A stretch of 39,735 nt of DNA from an uncultured Prevotellaceae bacterium (GCA_947302275.1 CAMYUW010000024.1:1-39735), one strand, 5' to 3'. Positions 26,478 to 35,878 are shown, counted from the stretch's first letter. Numbers and translations are program-made. Notes: generated by a model not told the origin, from the sequence alone.

Positions 26478-26510
26478 GAGGACGGGACAGATGATATCTG
26501 CCTCGTCCTC
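26478..26510. terminator. Bidirectional terminator between convergent genes
   Basis: Arms of 15 bases (outermost GAGGACG/CGTCCTC) with one mismatch and one G-U pair enclose a three-base loop. It lies between the stops of the double-psi-barrel gene and the minus-strand S41 protease. T-rich sequence follows on the plus side. Confidence 0.8.
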
Positions 26511-26530
26511 TTCGATTATTCTTCACAGTT

Positions 26531-28150
26531 TCAGTGAGTGATGGGGAAGGCTGCCTGGTGCCTGTTTAGGGCCTTGATGGCCGTCTGGACGGTGTTGTCG
26601 TTGCGGTTGACGATGGCCGAATAGCCTTCTGGTCCGAAAATGTCGTGAGCGATAATTGCCTTAATCTTGGTCAAGATCAGATTACGTGACTTGTTGATAT
26701 AGTACCATCGCGGGGCGATGCCACTTTCTTCGGCAAATTCGGCAAACTCTTTAATCAACTCATTGTCGATCGGCGTCGTGCGCAAGAATTGCTTGTAGTC
26801 GCTCATCTGCTCAAGGGTCGTGCGGTTTTTCTCGCAATAGGTGAAGGCAAAACGCTGCAATAGACCTGCATTTTCAACATCAATGTAGTAATTGGTGATT
26901 CCTGTCGTGTCTCGTGGAACAAAGATGTCGGGGATGATGCCGCCTCCGCCGTAAATCGTGCGGCCATGGGCTGTGGTATATTTTTGGCTCTTATCAATCT
27001 TGATGCTGTCGCTGTTGTAGGCTTCTCCATGCTTGTAGCGCTCCAGCAGTTCCACGATATACTGGTTGAGGTCATATCCTTTATATTCCTTCTGGATGCA
27101 ACGGCCGCTAGGCGTATAGTAACGGGCGACTGCAAGACGCAGAATGCTGCTGTCTGGCAAGATGAAGTCATTTTGCACCAAGCCCTTACCAAATGAGCGG
27201 CGTCCCACTATCAGTCCGCGGTCATTGTCCTGGATGGCTCCAGTAAAAATCTCGCTGGCGCTGGCGCTGTACTCGTCAATAAGGACTGCAAGTTCGACAT
27301 TTTGGAATCTTCCTTTTCCGTCGCTGTTGTACGGATGATTGTACTGCTTGCGCCTGCCGCATGTGGCGACAATTGGTTTTCCTGCTGGCAAGAACTCGTT
27401 GGCCATGAGTACCGCGATTTCCATATAGCCTCCACCATTGCCTCTCAGGTCAATCATGAAACGTTTGGCGCCTTGGGCTTGCAGTTGGGTTAAAGCCTGC
27501 ACAAATTCATTATATGTGCTGCGTTCAAACTGGTTGACCTTGATATACCCTGTGTTCTTGTCCAGCATGTAGTAGGAATCAAGGGTTTTCTTTACAATCC
27601 TATTGCGCGTCACTGTAAAGTCAAGAAGCTTAGGATAGCCATGGCGCAGCACGCTCAACGTGAGCTTGCTCCCATCAGGTCCACTCAAGAGTTTATAGAC
27701 CTCACCAGCGGATTTGTTAATGTTGGAGGTTGGCTGTCCGTCAATTTTCACGATACAGTCACCAGGCTGGATACCGGCAATATCGCATGGACCAGCGGGG
27801 ACAATGCACTCAACATGTATTGTGTCGTTGAAGATGATTAGGACGGTTCCGATGTCAGGAATAACACCATCAGGATGATTTTTGGAAATTCTGGAATACT
27901 GGGAATCAATGTAACTGGTGTGGGGGTCAAGTCCTCTTAGAATGAAAGGGATGCTCCTCTCCATGAGATCATCAATGTTCACAGTATCTACATACTCTTC
28001 TGCGACAAGGTCAAGTATGGTTTTGACTTTGGGGTCATCACCTTTGGGCTTGGATGTGGAACTCTGATAATAGCGGTCAAAAAGGGAACCAGCCGCAAAC
28101 GCAATTATTGCGATGGCAATAGTGAGCCAAAAGGGCAGTTTTGTTTTCAT
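26531..28150 (-). CDS. CtpA/Prc-type S41 protease (tandem copy, downstream)
   Basis: Membrane-anchored periplasmic carboxyl-terminal processing protease, 539 residues. An N-terminal anchor spans about 7-22. A PDZ domain is centred at 90-180 (VECIVPAGPCDIAGIQPGDCIVKIDG), and the S41 domain contains FMIDLRGNGGGYMEIAV and DEYSASASEIF with Ser297 and, 25 residues later, Lys322 in RSFGKGLVQ, the expected Ser-Lys dyad. Compared with its upstream paralogue the PDZ carboxylate-binding segment is divergent: where the sister has SGIGISFVMMND this protein has PDIGTVLIIFND. It follows its paralogue by 21 bases in the same operon. Confidence 0.93.
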   Translation of the reverse strand: MKTKLPFWLTIAIAIIAFAAGSLFDRYYQSSTSKPKGDDPKVKTILDLVAEEYVDTVNIDDLMERSIPFILRGLDPHTSYIDSQYSRISKNHPDGVIPDIGTVLIIFNDTIHVECIVPAGPCDIAGIQPGDCIVKIDGQPTSNINKSAGEVYKLLSGPDGSKLTLSVLRHGYPKLLDFTVTRNRIVKKTLDSYYMLDKNTGYIKVNQFERSTYNEFVQALTQLQAQGAKRFMIDLRGNGGGYMEIAVLMANEFLPAGKPIVATCGRRKQYNHPYNSDGKGRFQNVELAVLIDEYSASASEIFTGAIQDNDRGLIVGRRSFGKGLVQNDFILPDSSILRLAVARYYTPSGRCIQKEYKGYDLNQYIVELLERYKHGEAYNSDSIKIDKSQKYTTAHGRTIYGGGGIIPDIFVPRDTTGITNYYIDVENAGLLQRFAFTYCEKNRTTLEQMSDYKQFLRTTPIDNELIKEFAEFAEESGIAPRWYYINKSRNLILTKIKAIIAHDIFGPEGYSAIVNRNDNTVQTAIKALNRHQAAFPITH

Positions 28151-28171
28151 GGTTGCCAGTTGTATGGTTCC

Positions 28172-29791
28172 TTATTCGGTGATTGGGAAGACGGCTTTGT
28201 GCTTGTTCAAAGCCTTGAGAGCAGCCAGAACGGTTTTGTCGTTACGGTTCAAGATAGGGTAGAAAGCTTGGCTGCCGAAGATGTCACGTGCAATCAATGC
28301 CTTGAGATTTGTCACAATGACATCGCGCGACAGATTGATGTAGTACCAACGCGGAGCAATGCTGTTGGCCGAGGCATAGTCAGCAAAGTCCCTGATCAGT
28401 GCTTCGTCGCTGGGGGCTGTGCGCAGGAACTGGTTGTAGTCCTCCATCTTGTTGAGTTCAGCGCGGTGTTTGTTGCAGTAGTCGAAGGCGTACCGCTGGA
28501 GCAGTCCGGCATTGACGACTTCGATATAGTAGTTGGTGATACCGCTCGTGTCGCGAGCCACAAAAATGTCGGGCACAATACCGCCGCCGCCATACACTGT
28601 GCGTCCATGCAGGGTAGTGAATACCTGATTCTTGTCGATTTTCATACTGTCGCGGCTGTATAGCTCGCCATTCATATAGCGGTCAATCAGCTCTTTCTCG
28701 TAGTTGAGCATGCCTTCCTTGTAATCCTTCTGGATACAACGGCCGCTGGGCGTGTAATAGCGGGCGGTAGTCAGTCGGATGGCGCTGCTGTCGGGCAGTA
28801 CAAATTCTTTCTGCACCAAGCCCTTGCCGAAGGAGCGGCACCCCACAATCAGACCGCGGTCATTGTCTTGTAAAGCCCCTGCAAAAATCTCGCTGGCGCT
28901 GGCGCTGAACTCGTCGATGAGCACAGCAACTTCGGCATCCTGGAAGGAACCGTTGCCATCGCTCCACACTTCGCTGTCGTCCCTCTTGTAACGTCCCTTG
29001 GTAAACACGATGGGCTCATCGGCAGGGAGGAACTCGTTGACCATGAGTACTGCCATTTCCATGAATCCGCCGCCGTTGCCGCGCAGGTCAATGATGTAGC
29101 GCTTTGCTCCTTCTTCCTGGAGGCTGGCCATAGCAGTGAGAAATTCATCATAGGTGTGGCGTCCGAATTGATTAATCTTGACGTACCCCGTGTTCTTGTC
29201 AATCATGTAATAGGCATCAACGGTGTTCACGGGGATATCGCCTCTCGTTACCGTGAAAGTCAAAACCTTGTTGGTATTTTGACGCTGGATGCCCAGTTTC
29301 ACTTTGGTGCCCTTGGGTCCGCGCAACCGTTTCATCACGGCTCCGCTGGTCATCTGCTCTCCTGTGGCAATTGAATCATCGATGGTCACAATGCGGTCAC
29401 CAGCCATGATGCCCACTTTCTCGCTGGGGCCACCGGGAATGACTTCAACTACACCGATGGTATCGTTCATCATCACAAACGATATGCCGATGCCGCTGAA
29501 TGACCCGTTCAGATCATCAGTAGCTGCTTTTAGTTCATCGGCGCTGAAGTAGCTGGTGTGTGGATCCAGTTTGCTCAATATCTGGGGGATACTCATCTCG
29601 ATCAGGTCTTTGAGATTGGTGGTATCCACATAGTCCTGGGCGATAAGGTTGAGAATGGAGTTGAGTTTACGGTCGTTGTCGGCAACCGGTTTGTTAACAG
29701 TGAAGCGACTGCCGATAAAGAGTCCCACCACCATCGCCAATGCAATGACGAGGGGTAACCAAATGGGTTGACGTGTGGACTTCTGATTCAT
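28172..29791 (-). CDS. CtpA/Prc-type S41 protease (tandem copy, upstream)
   Basis: Paralogue of the neighbouring protease and also 539 residues when started at the ATG at 29791; an earlier TTG reading from 29851 overlaps the dCMP deaminase and is rejected. Anchor at about 10-27 (IWLPLVIALAMVVGLFIG), PDZ with a canonical SGIGISF segment and GGPSEKVGIMAGDRIVTIDD, then S41 with YIIDLRGNGGGFMEMAV and DEFSASASEIF: Ser298 and Lys323, 25 residues apart. The family degrades or trims periplasmic proteins from their C-termini. The two copies are co-linear and adjacent, so they arose by tandem duplication; the other copy differs mainly in the PDZ region. Confidence 0.95.
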   Translation of the reverse strand: MNQKSTRQPIWLPLVIALAMVVGLFIGSRFTVNKPVADNDRKLNSILNLIAQDYVDTTNLKDLIEMSIPQILSKLDPHTSYFSADELKAATDDLNGSFSGIGISFVMMNDTIGVVEVIPGGPSEKVGIMAGDRIVTIDDSIATGEQMTSGAVMKRLRGPKGTKVKLGIQRQNTNKVLTFTVTRGDIPVNTVDAYYMIDKNTGYVKINQFGRHTYDEFLTAMASLQEEGAKRYIIDLRGNGGGFMEMAVLMVNEFLPADEPIVFTKGRYKRDDSEVWSDGNGSFQDAEVAVLIDEFSASASEIFAGALQDNDRGLIVGCRSFGKGLVQKEFVLPDSSAIRLTTARYYTPSGRCIQKDYKEGMLNYEKELIDRYMNGELYSRDSMKIDKNQVFTTLHGRTVYGGGGIVPDIFVARDTSGITNYYIEVVNAGLLQRYAFDYCNKHRAELNKMEDYNQFLRTAPSDEALIRDFADYASANSIAPRWYYINLSRDVIVTNLKALIARDIFGSQAFYPILNRNDKTVLAALKALNKHKAVFPITE

Positions 29792-29834
29792 ATCTGGGTT
29801 GATATTGCCAAACGAATGGTTATTGATTCTCAGG

Positions 29835-30350
29835 TTATAATGACTTCTCAACTTCCTGGTAATGGCTCTCGCTATTGTCGCTGGTCAAGGCGAAAGGAGT
29901 ATATTCACCGTTACGTTCCCACAAGTGAATCACCTCGATACCGGCGCGGCACAGCAGGTCGACGCCATCGTGCATGCGGTAATACTCGCCGAAGACAACC
30001 CGGAGGATTCCCGCTTGGATAATGAGTTTGCTGCACTCCATACAAGGTGAAGTGGTAACGTAGAGCGTGGCACCGTCGCTACTGTTGTTGCTGCGAGCCA
30101 CCTTGGTGATTGCATTGGCCTCGGCATGCAGGACATAGGGCTTGGAGTGGTCGGCATCCTCTTCACACACGTTCTCAAAACCTGAGGGCGTGCCATTGTA
30201 GCCGTCACTGATGATCATTTTGTCCTTGACGAGCAACGCGCCAACCTGGCGGCGCCGACAATAGGAATTCTCGGCCCAGATTTGCGTCATGCGCAGGTAT
30301 CTGGAGTCGAGCAGCAACTGTTTTTTATCACGAGCGTCCATTTGATTCAT
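29835..30350 (-). CDS. dCMP deaminase family protein
   Basis: Zinc deaminase that converts dCMP to dUMP for thymidylate synthesis. The 171 residues carry the zinc site HAEAN (His75, catalytic Glu77) and PCMEC (Cys103, Cys106), preceded by the family block VGALLVKDKMIISDGYNGTPSGFEN. ATG at 30350. It is the first gene of the transcript that continues into the two S41 proteases, 43 bases downstream. A -7-like box TAATTTTG lies at 30368-30361 on the minus strand, but no -33 element is at the right distance. Confidence 0.92.
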   Translation of the reverse strand: MNQMDARDKKQLLLDSRYLRMTQIWAENSYCRRRQVGALLVKDKMIISDGYNGTPSGFENVCEEDADHSKPYVLHAEANAITKVARSNNSSDGATLYVTTSPCMECSKLIIQAGILRVVFGEYYRMHDGVDLLCRAGIEVIHLWERNGEYTPFALTSDNSESHYQEVEKSL

Positions 30351-30460
30351 GTTTAATTTGCAAAATTACATCAAATATCCACATTTTTTCTATCAACTTT
30401 GACTTTTTTTTCTTGTGCTGAGAAAAAAACTCGAAATCTATGCAAGTTATCACAAAATAG

Positions 30461-30489
30461 CAAGTCCCTGACTCAACGTCAAGGACTTG
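30461..30489. other. Hairpin of unknown role in the dCMP deaminase upstream region
   Basis: Outer arms CAAGTCC/GGACTTG and inner arms TGAC/GTCA are separated by one mismatch and close on a five-base loop. On the plus strand it is followed by TTTTAACTAATTAACC, like a terminator, yet no plus-strand gene precedes it. It could end an unannotated small RNA or structure the leader of the minus-strand deaminase gene. Confidence 0.45.
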
Positions 30490-30780
30490 TTTTAACTAAT
30501 TAACCTTCTAATACCATTAACATAAACCTTAAACATTTTGGAAAAACTACTTGTCTCACGACGCTCGATTTTCCTCGATCTTAAAAACTAATACCATGAA
30601 AACCACTGCAAATATAAAGCCAAAAGTTTTTTGTTACCTAATATTTCGACGAAAAAATGCCTGTTTTTAACACAAATTAGCAAAAATCGCCATAAAATCA
30701 TCGAAATATCATAAATTCGCACCCAAAATCATTACTTTGAAACCATGTAGGAAGTATCCCCAATGGATTGATGTTAAAAA

Positions 30781-30822
30781 CGGATTGCACCCTGGTCTGC
30801 CAAATGAGACTCGTGCAATCCG
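30781..30822 (-). terminator. Terminator of the sppA-lpxK-PNP-thiL transcript
   Basis: Perfect ten-base arms CGGATTGCAC (30781-30790) and GTGCAATCCG (30813-30822), with an inner GTCT/AGAC pair. On the minus strand the second arm is followed by a run of five T. It lies 27 bases after the thiL stop. Confidence 0.85.
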
Positions 30823-30849
30823 TTTTAAAATGTAGTAAATAAAATGTCC

Positions 30850-31902
30850 TTATTCTTTTTCTTCGGAAGGGGTGAAGGCATTCCAGCCTTGTGCGCGAAT
30901 TTCCACTTCCTGATCATCGCGGGTTACCATGTAGGCTCCCATTTCGGCCTTGGTGATACGTCCAATCAAGCGGGCAGTCTTCATGCGGGCAACTTTGTCA
31001 TGGTCGGCTAGGGGAACTGTGAACAGCAATTCATAGTCTTCGCCACCGTTCATGGCAGCAGTCACGAGATTCATGTTCAGTTCTTCGGCCATAAGCGCCG
31101 TTTCATAGTCAATGGGTATTCGGTTCTCATACACACGGCAACCCACGCTCGAGTCCTTGCAGATGTGTAGCAGTTCGCTAGACAAGCCGTCACTCACGTC
31201 CATCATCGCTGTGGGGCGAATGCCTAATTCCCGCAGTTCCTCAATGACATCGTGGCGCGCTTCTGGTTTAAGTTGGCGCTCAATGATATATTCCTTACCT
31301 GAGAAGTCAGGCTCGAAGTCCTTGTCCTTCATCTCGGCGCTCACGCGACGTTCCCTTTCCAGCAGCTGTAGGCCCATATAGGCTGCACCCAGGTTGCCGC
31401 TGACGCAGATTAGATCGGTATCCCGTGCGCCAGTGCGATAGACAATGTCATCACGGGCCGCTTCGCCCAGACATGTCACGCTGATAATAAGTCCGGTAAC
31501 CGAAGCGCTTGTGTCGCCGCCCACAAGATCCACACCATAGCGTTCACAGGCAATGCGCATGCCCTCATACAGTTGCTCGATGTGTTCCAGAGTAAAACGC
31601 TTGCTGATTCCCAAAGAGACGGTAACCTGACGTGGCGTTCCATTCATGGCATACACATCGCTCAAATTCACGACTATGGCTTTATATCCCAAGTGCATAA
31701 GCGGCACATAGGTCAAGTCAAAGTGGATACCTTCGAGCAGCAGGTCGGTTGTGACCAGCGTCTCACGGTCCTTGCCGTAGTTGATGACAGCACAATCGTC
31801 ACCAACACCGCGGCGGGTGGACTCGTTGCGTACAGGAAATGAGCGGGTCAGATGCTCGATGAGCCCAAACTCGCCCAAACTCGAAATCTCGGTTTCCTTC
31901 AT
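30850..31902 (-). CDS. thiL: Thiamine-monophosphate kinase ThiL
   Basis: Phosphorylates thiamine monophosphate to thiamine pyrophosphate. The 350 residues are normal for the Bacteroidetes enzyme. The N-terminal SLGEFGLIEHLTRSF, GVGDDCAVI, TTDLLLEGIHFDLTY, GYKAIVVNLSDVYAMNG, and DLVGGDTSAS are the AIRS/ThiL ATP- and metal-binding blocks; MMDVSDGLSSELLHI and GGEDYELLF complete the set. It lies five bases downstream of the nucleoside phosphorylase and is the last gene of its transcript. Confidence 0.95.
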   Translation of the reverse strand: MKETEISSLGEFGLIEHLTRSFPVRNESTRRGVGDDCAVINYGKDRETLVTTDLLLEGIHFDLTYVPLMHLGYKAIVVNLSDVYAMNGTPRQVTVSLGISKRFTLEHIEQLYEGMRIACERYGVDLVGGDTSASVTGLIISVTCLGEAARDDIVYRTGARDTDLICVSGNLGAAYMGLQLLERERRVSAEMKDKDFEPDFSGKEYIIERQLKPEARHDVIEELRELGIRPTAMMDVSDGLSSELLHICKDSSVGCRVYENRIPIDYETALMAEELNMNLVTAAMNGGEDYELLFTVPLADHDKVARMKTARLIGRITKAEMGAYMVTRDDQEVEIRAQGWNAFTPSEEKE

Positions 31903-31907
31903 GTTAC

Positions 31908-32750
31908 TTATAACTCCTCGAATCGGTTAATCATCTCCTGAACAAGCATTGCCATGATGGGCTGTGCGGCGGCAGCGGCCTTCTGAACCTCCTCATGAGA
32001 AGCACGCTCGACGGCTCCTTCCACACCCAGGTCGGTGATAATGGAAATGCCAAACACCTCGATGTCGCCATGACGAGCCACGATCACCTCAGGCACGGTG
32101 CTCATGCCCACAGCGTCGCCACCTATACGCCAGAAGTAGCGGTATTCGGCTGGAGTTTCAAAGGTGGGACCTTGAGTGCCCACATACACGCCTTCAACCA
32201 GACGGATACCTTTCTCTTTGGCAATCTCACGGGCCATCTTGATCAGTCGAGGGCTGTAGGCATCAACCATAGCCGGGAAGCGCGGGCCGAGTTCATTGAT
32301 ATTCTTGCCGTGCAGCGGGTGTTCGGGGAAAACGTTGATGTGATCGGTAATGATCATCAGGTCTCCCACTTTGAAAGTGGGATTCATGCCGCCGGAAGCA
32401 TTGGAGACGAACAGCGTCTTGATGCCAATGGCCTTCATGACCCTTACGGGGAAAGTTACTTCCTGCATCGAGTAGCCCTCATAATAATGGAAACGGCCCT
32501 GCATCGCCATGATGTATTTATTGCCTAGGGTGCCGAAAATGAGGCGACCCTTATGGCCCTCTACAGTCGATACGGGGAAGTTGGGCACCTCGCCATAAGG
32601 TATTTCAATCTCGATATTGATGTGGTCCACGACCGCGCCAAGGCCTGTTCCCAAAATGATAGCGGTCTTGGGCAACTTGTTGTTAACGCGTTTCTTGATA
32701 AATTCGCTGGTCTCTTGAATTTTCTCCAGCCAGTTGTTTTCTTGTGCCAT
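31908..32750 (-). CDS. Purine-nucleoside phosphorylase, trimeric PNP-I type
   Basis: Cleaves purine (deoxy)ribonucleosides with phosphate to the free base and (deoxy)ribose-1-phosphate for salvage. The 280 residues match the low-molecular-weight PNP class: TAIILGTGLGAVVDHI, GRFHYYEGYSMQEVTFPVRVMKAIGI, FVSNASGGMNPTFKVGDLMIITDHIN, and VGTQGPTFETPAEYRYFWRIGGDAVGMSTVPEVIVARH (purine-binding Glu/Met segment). Cytoplasmic. Its product pathway has no obvious link to its operon partners lpxK and thiL. Confidence 0.96.
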   Translation of the reverse strand: MAQENNWLEKIQETSEFIKKRVNNKLPKTAIILGTGLGAVVDHINIEIEIPYGEVPNFPVSTVEGHKGRLIFGTLGNKYIMAMQGRFHYYEGYSMQEVTFPVRVMKAIGIKTLFVSNASGGMNPTFKVGDLMIITDHINVFPEHPLHGKNINELGPRFPAMVDAYSPRLIKMAREIAKEKGIRLVEGVYVGTQGPTFETPAEYRYFWRIGGDAVGMSTVPEVIVARHGDIEVFGISIITDLGVEGAVERASHEEVQKAAAAAQPIMAMLVQEMINRFEEL

Positions 32751-32772
32751 AAAGCGGTCCTTTCTTCAGTTG

Positions 32773-33927
32773 TTATTGTTGTGTATAGTCATTGGTGGAG
32801 ATAGGTTGGCTTTCATCCTGCTTGTCGATGAGCTGACAAAGTTCATCGATGAAATTACTGCCTTCCATTTCCAGGAAACCCACCTTCATGGGAATATAAT
32901 AGATACAGTTTCGTTTGGTGGGCGGGAAGTAGGGATTATTCATGATGCGCACAGCATCCTTTTCGGTAGTAATTATGAATTTGCGCTTCCCTTCCAGACC
33001 TTTGTAAACCCTGAAGATATCATTAAAATCCCTGCGGGTGAAGAAGTGGTGATCGTCGAAGTGCATCACTTTGATTTGTGCGGCAAAACAACGGAGATAC
33101 CTCACTAGGGGCTTGGGTGTAGCGATGCCCGTGAGGCATAACACTGCGTCATCCTCGCGTAGCCATTGCAGCGATGAGAGTTGTGGCGACTGTATAGGGA
33201 ATACAGGTACCGGATCAGCATATCGGATGTTGCTGAAGAAGAGTTTCTGATAAGTGAAAAGACCCAGATTCTTCTTCACCATTCTGATGTCCATCGCCGT
33301 GATATCGCTTGGGCACTTGGTCACAACGACAATATCGCTGCGGTTCATGCTGGCTGTGGGTTCGCGCAGCATGCCCAGCGGCATCAGCTTGTCGTCATAG
33401 GGTGGGCGGTTATAGTCGATGAGCAGGATGTTCACTTTGGGCTTCACATATCGGTGCTGATAGCCATCATCCAGAAGGATGAGGTTAATGTCAGGATTGA
33501 TACGGAGCAATTCTCGGATTCCCTTGCGGCGTTTTTCACACACGGCGAGGGAGATAAGCCCGTTATACTTGCGGTATATCTGGTAAGGCTCGTCACCGAT
33601 GTCACGCGGTGTCATGTTGTTGCTTGCCAGAATGAAGCCTTTGGTCTTGCGCTTATAGCCACGACTCAGTACCGCCACGTTATAGCGGCGGTAAAGCGCC
33701 TCGATGATATATTCCACATGAGGTGTTTTACCCGTTCCGCCGACGGTGATGTTTCCTACCGACACAACTGGCACGTCAAATTCCTCTTGAGGCAGCAAAC
33801 CTATATTGAAAGCGGTATTGCGCAACCACACGCCTGCACCATAACCCCATGAGAAAGGAGTTAGCAGGGCGTCCAGAATTGACTTGCGTTGTTCCTTGTT
33901 CAGTATTTTGGACAGGTCAATACTCAT
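32773..33927 (-). CDS. lpxK: Tetraacyldisaccharide 4'-kinase LpxK
   Basis: Adds the 4' phosphate to the lipid A precursor at the inner membrane. The 384 residues include a hydrophobic N-terminal region, the P-loop block VSVGNITVGGTGKTPHVEYI (GGTGKT at 63-68), the SRGYKRKTKGF segment, and LLDDGYQHRYVKPKVNILLID. The C-terminal FDDHHFFTRRDFNDI is the family ending block. The length is slightly above the typical 330-350 residues, as is common in Bacteroidetes. It starts 47 bases after sppA and lies 22 bases upstream of the phosphorylase. Confidence 0.96.
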   Translation of the reverse strand: MSIDLSKILNKEQRKSILDALLTPFSWGYGAGVWLRNTAFNIGLLPQEEFDVPVVSVGNITVGGTGKTPHVEYIIEALYRRYNVAVLSRGYKRKTKGFILASNNMTPRDIGDEPYQIYRKYNGLISLAVCEKRRKGIRELLRINPDINLILLDDGYQHRYVKPKVNILLIDYNRPPYDDKLMPLGMLREPTASMNRSDIVVVTKCPSDITAMDIRMVKKNLGLFTYQKLFFSNIRYADPVPVFPIQSPQLSSLQWLREDDAVLCLTGIATPKPLVRYLRCFAAQIKVMHFDDHHFFTRRDFNDIFRVYKGLEGKRKFIITTEKDAVRIMNNPYFPPTKRNCIYYIPMKVGFLEMEGSNFIDELCQLIDKQDESQPISTNDYTQQ

Positions 33928-33974
33928 TGAGATGATTGACTTTAGACCTTAGATGATAAACGGTGGTATTGGAA

Positions 33975-35777
33975 TTAAAAACAAATTTCTTCTTCGGGCA
34001 TCAGGCACAGGATGCGGTCGCGACCCATGATGCGTTGCAACTGCACGTAAGTGTCATAGAGGAATCCCATTTCGCTCTTCAAGCGTGACTCGTAGCGACT
34101 TGTCATGTAGCTATTGAACATGGCCATGAATTTGTCCTCAAGGGTGGGGTAGTTCTGGGTCTTGTAGTCCTTACCCAGTTTGGCTTTGTTGGCTATCCAT
34201 GCCACAGCCTCACGAATACCGCCAAACTCATCCACCAACCCGATCTGCTTAGCTGTGATGGCATCCCATACGCGTCCCTCGGCAATCGTCTTGATGGAAT
34301 CTTGGGTGACGTGGCGGCCATCGGCGCAACGCTTGGTAAAGAGTTCGTAACCCTGGTTGACCATGTTCTGAAGTGCAGCCAGCTGAGCTGGTGTGAGATC
34401 CTTACCCACAGCGCCCATGTCACCGTTCTCGTTGGTCTTGACTGATGCCATGTGTACGCCTAACTTATTCTCGACAAGTTCTTTGAAAGAAGGAATCATG
34501 CCAAAGATGCCGATTGAACCAGTGATCGTTGTGCGCTCAGCAAAGATGCGGTCGGCATTACATGAAATATAGTAACCGCCCGATGCGGCATAGTCGCCCA
34601 TCGATACGGCGACAGGCTTGCCTGCTGCTTTGAAGTCTTGAACAGCTTTCCAGATCTGCTCGCTACCAAAGGCGCTGCCACCAGGAGAGTTTACCCTGAG
34701 CACCATGCCCTTGACGTTGTCATCTTCCATGAGTTTATGGATGGTTTCGCTCAGCTTCTCGCTGTTGATGCCTTCCTCGGCGGGACCCAGAATGCTGGCG
34801 GCGCCGTCAATTTCGCCTACAGCATACACAACTGCAATGTGGTCGCCACTAACGCTCTCCTCCAATGAGGATGCCAGGTCGTCGGGGGTGACAAAGTTCA
34901 AGTCATCTTTCTTGTCGACCTTGGTGCGGGCCCGCAGGATGTCGTCCATCTCGGTTTTGTAAACCATCTTATCCACCAGCTTGTACTTGGCAAGATCTTT
35001 GGTGTCAAAACAGAAGACAACGCTGTCGCACAGCGCATTCATAGCGTCGTACGGCAACTTGCGGTCGGCGGCAATGCTGTCGAGCATCTCTTTCCAGATG
35101 ACGCCCAAGTAATGCTCCTGTTGCAGGCGATTGGCATCGCTCATGTCCTCAAGCATGTACGGTTCAACGGCGCTCTTGAATGTACCCACGCGGACAACCT
35201 GCATTTTCACACCTACCTTGTCGTACAGTTTCTTCATGTAGGGCGTTACCGATGCCATACCGTGAAGATCTACAGCGCCCACGGGGTTGATATAGATGCT
35301 GTCAGCAACACTGGCCAGGTAGTAGTCGGCCTGATTGATGCCTTCATAGCCGTAGGCAGCAATCCACTTGCCACTTTTCTTGAACTCTTTGAGAGCGCGG
35401 CGAATGGTCTGAAGGGTTGCTGGAGCAGCGCTCACACCATTACACTCGATGTAGATACCATCGACCTTATCGTCTTTGGCTGCATTCTGGATGGCCGATA
35501 AGACAGTGTTCAAACCAAGTGTCGAAGGCAGTCCTTCGCCCCTGATCACTGACATCATGTCGATGGGATCCGACCCACCGCGTTCACTGACGGTTGCACC
35601 CAGGTCGAGCTTAAGGATGGAATGCTTGGAAACAATTGATGCTTTCTTGCCGCTTCCTATGCTCATCGATCCCATGATGGCAAAACTCATAATTGTTGCT
35701 GCAATCATGAAAAAAATAAATGCCAGGAATGCTCCAACAAATGAGCCGCACACGATAAGGATAAATTTCTTCATCAT
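33975..35777 (-). CDS. sppA: Signal peptide peptidase SppA (67K long form)
   Basis: Membrane-bound serine protease that degrades cleaved signal peptides. The 600 residues have a long N-terminal membrane anchor (about 5-40) and two S49 domains. The catalytic Lys is in VGTFKSAVEPYML (Lys201) and the Ser in RVNSPGGSAFGSEQIW (Ser368), the arrangement of the E. coli enzyme. Two adjacent ATGs (35777, 35774) are possible starts. It heads the sppA-lpxK-PNP-thiL transcript. A promoter is found about 100 bases upstream. Confidence 0.96.
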   Translation of the reverse strand: MMKKFILIVCGSFVGAFLAFIFFMIAATIMSFAIMGSMSIGSGKKASIVSKHSILKLDLGATVSERGGSDPIDMMSVIRGEGLPSTLGLNTVLSAIQNAAKDDKVDGIYIECNGVSAAPATLQTIRRALKEFKKSGKWIAAYGYEGINQADYYLASVADSIYINPVGAVDLHGMASVTPYMKKLYDKVGVKMQVVRVGTFKSAVEPYMLEDMSDANRLQQEHYLGVIWKEMLDSIAADRKLPYDAMNALCDSVVFCFDTKDLAKYKLVDKMVYKTEMDDILRARTKVDKKDDLNFVTPDDLASSLEESVSGDHIAVVYAVGEIDGAASILGPAEEGINSEKLSETIHKLMEDDNVKGMVLRVNSPGGSAFGSEQIWKAVQDFKAAGKPVAVSMGDYAASGGYYISCNADRIFAERTTITGSIGIFGMIPSFKELVENKLGVHMASVKTNENGDMGAVGKDLTPAQLAALQNMVNQGYELFTKRCADGRHVTQDSIKTIAEGRVWDAITAKQIGLVDEFGGIREAVAWIANKAKLGKDYKTQNYPTLEDKFMAMFNSYMTSRYESRLKSEMGFLYDTYVQLQRIMGRDRILCLMPEEEICF

Positions 35778-35878
35778 AACTGTATGGAATTTAAAATTTC
35801 GGTACTAATTAATTTATTGTCAATCTGTTATAAGCTTATAGCCGCACTTTGGCTGCCAGAGCCATTGACTCTAACCTA

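Larger units (their letters stand above)
30351..30849. other. Intergenic region of about 500 bases with hairpins and short repeats
   Basis: No convincing gene. From right to left it holds the thiL terminator (30781-30822), a region of AT-rich sequence, the ten-base string CTAATACCAT twice (30508-30517 and 30588-30597, 80 bases apart), a hairpin at 30461-30489, and then the upstream region of the dCMP deaminase. A 24-residue reading frame starts at 30595 on the plus strand after the second repeat (MKTTANIKPKVFCY...); it is too short and unsupported to call. Confidence 0.5.

Noticed and set aside
29792..29851. TTG start of the upstream S41 protease
   Set aside because: It overlaps the dCMP deaminase gene; the ATG at 29791 gives a proper anchor and the same length as the paralogue.
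30595..30669. A micro-ORF after the CTAATACCAT repeat
   Set aside because: Only 24 residues, no ribosome binding site or promoter, and no recognisable similarity.
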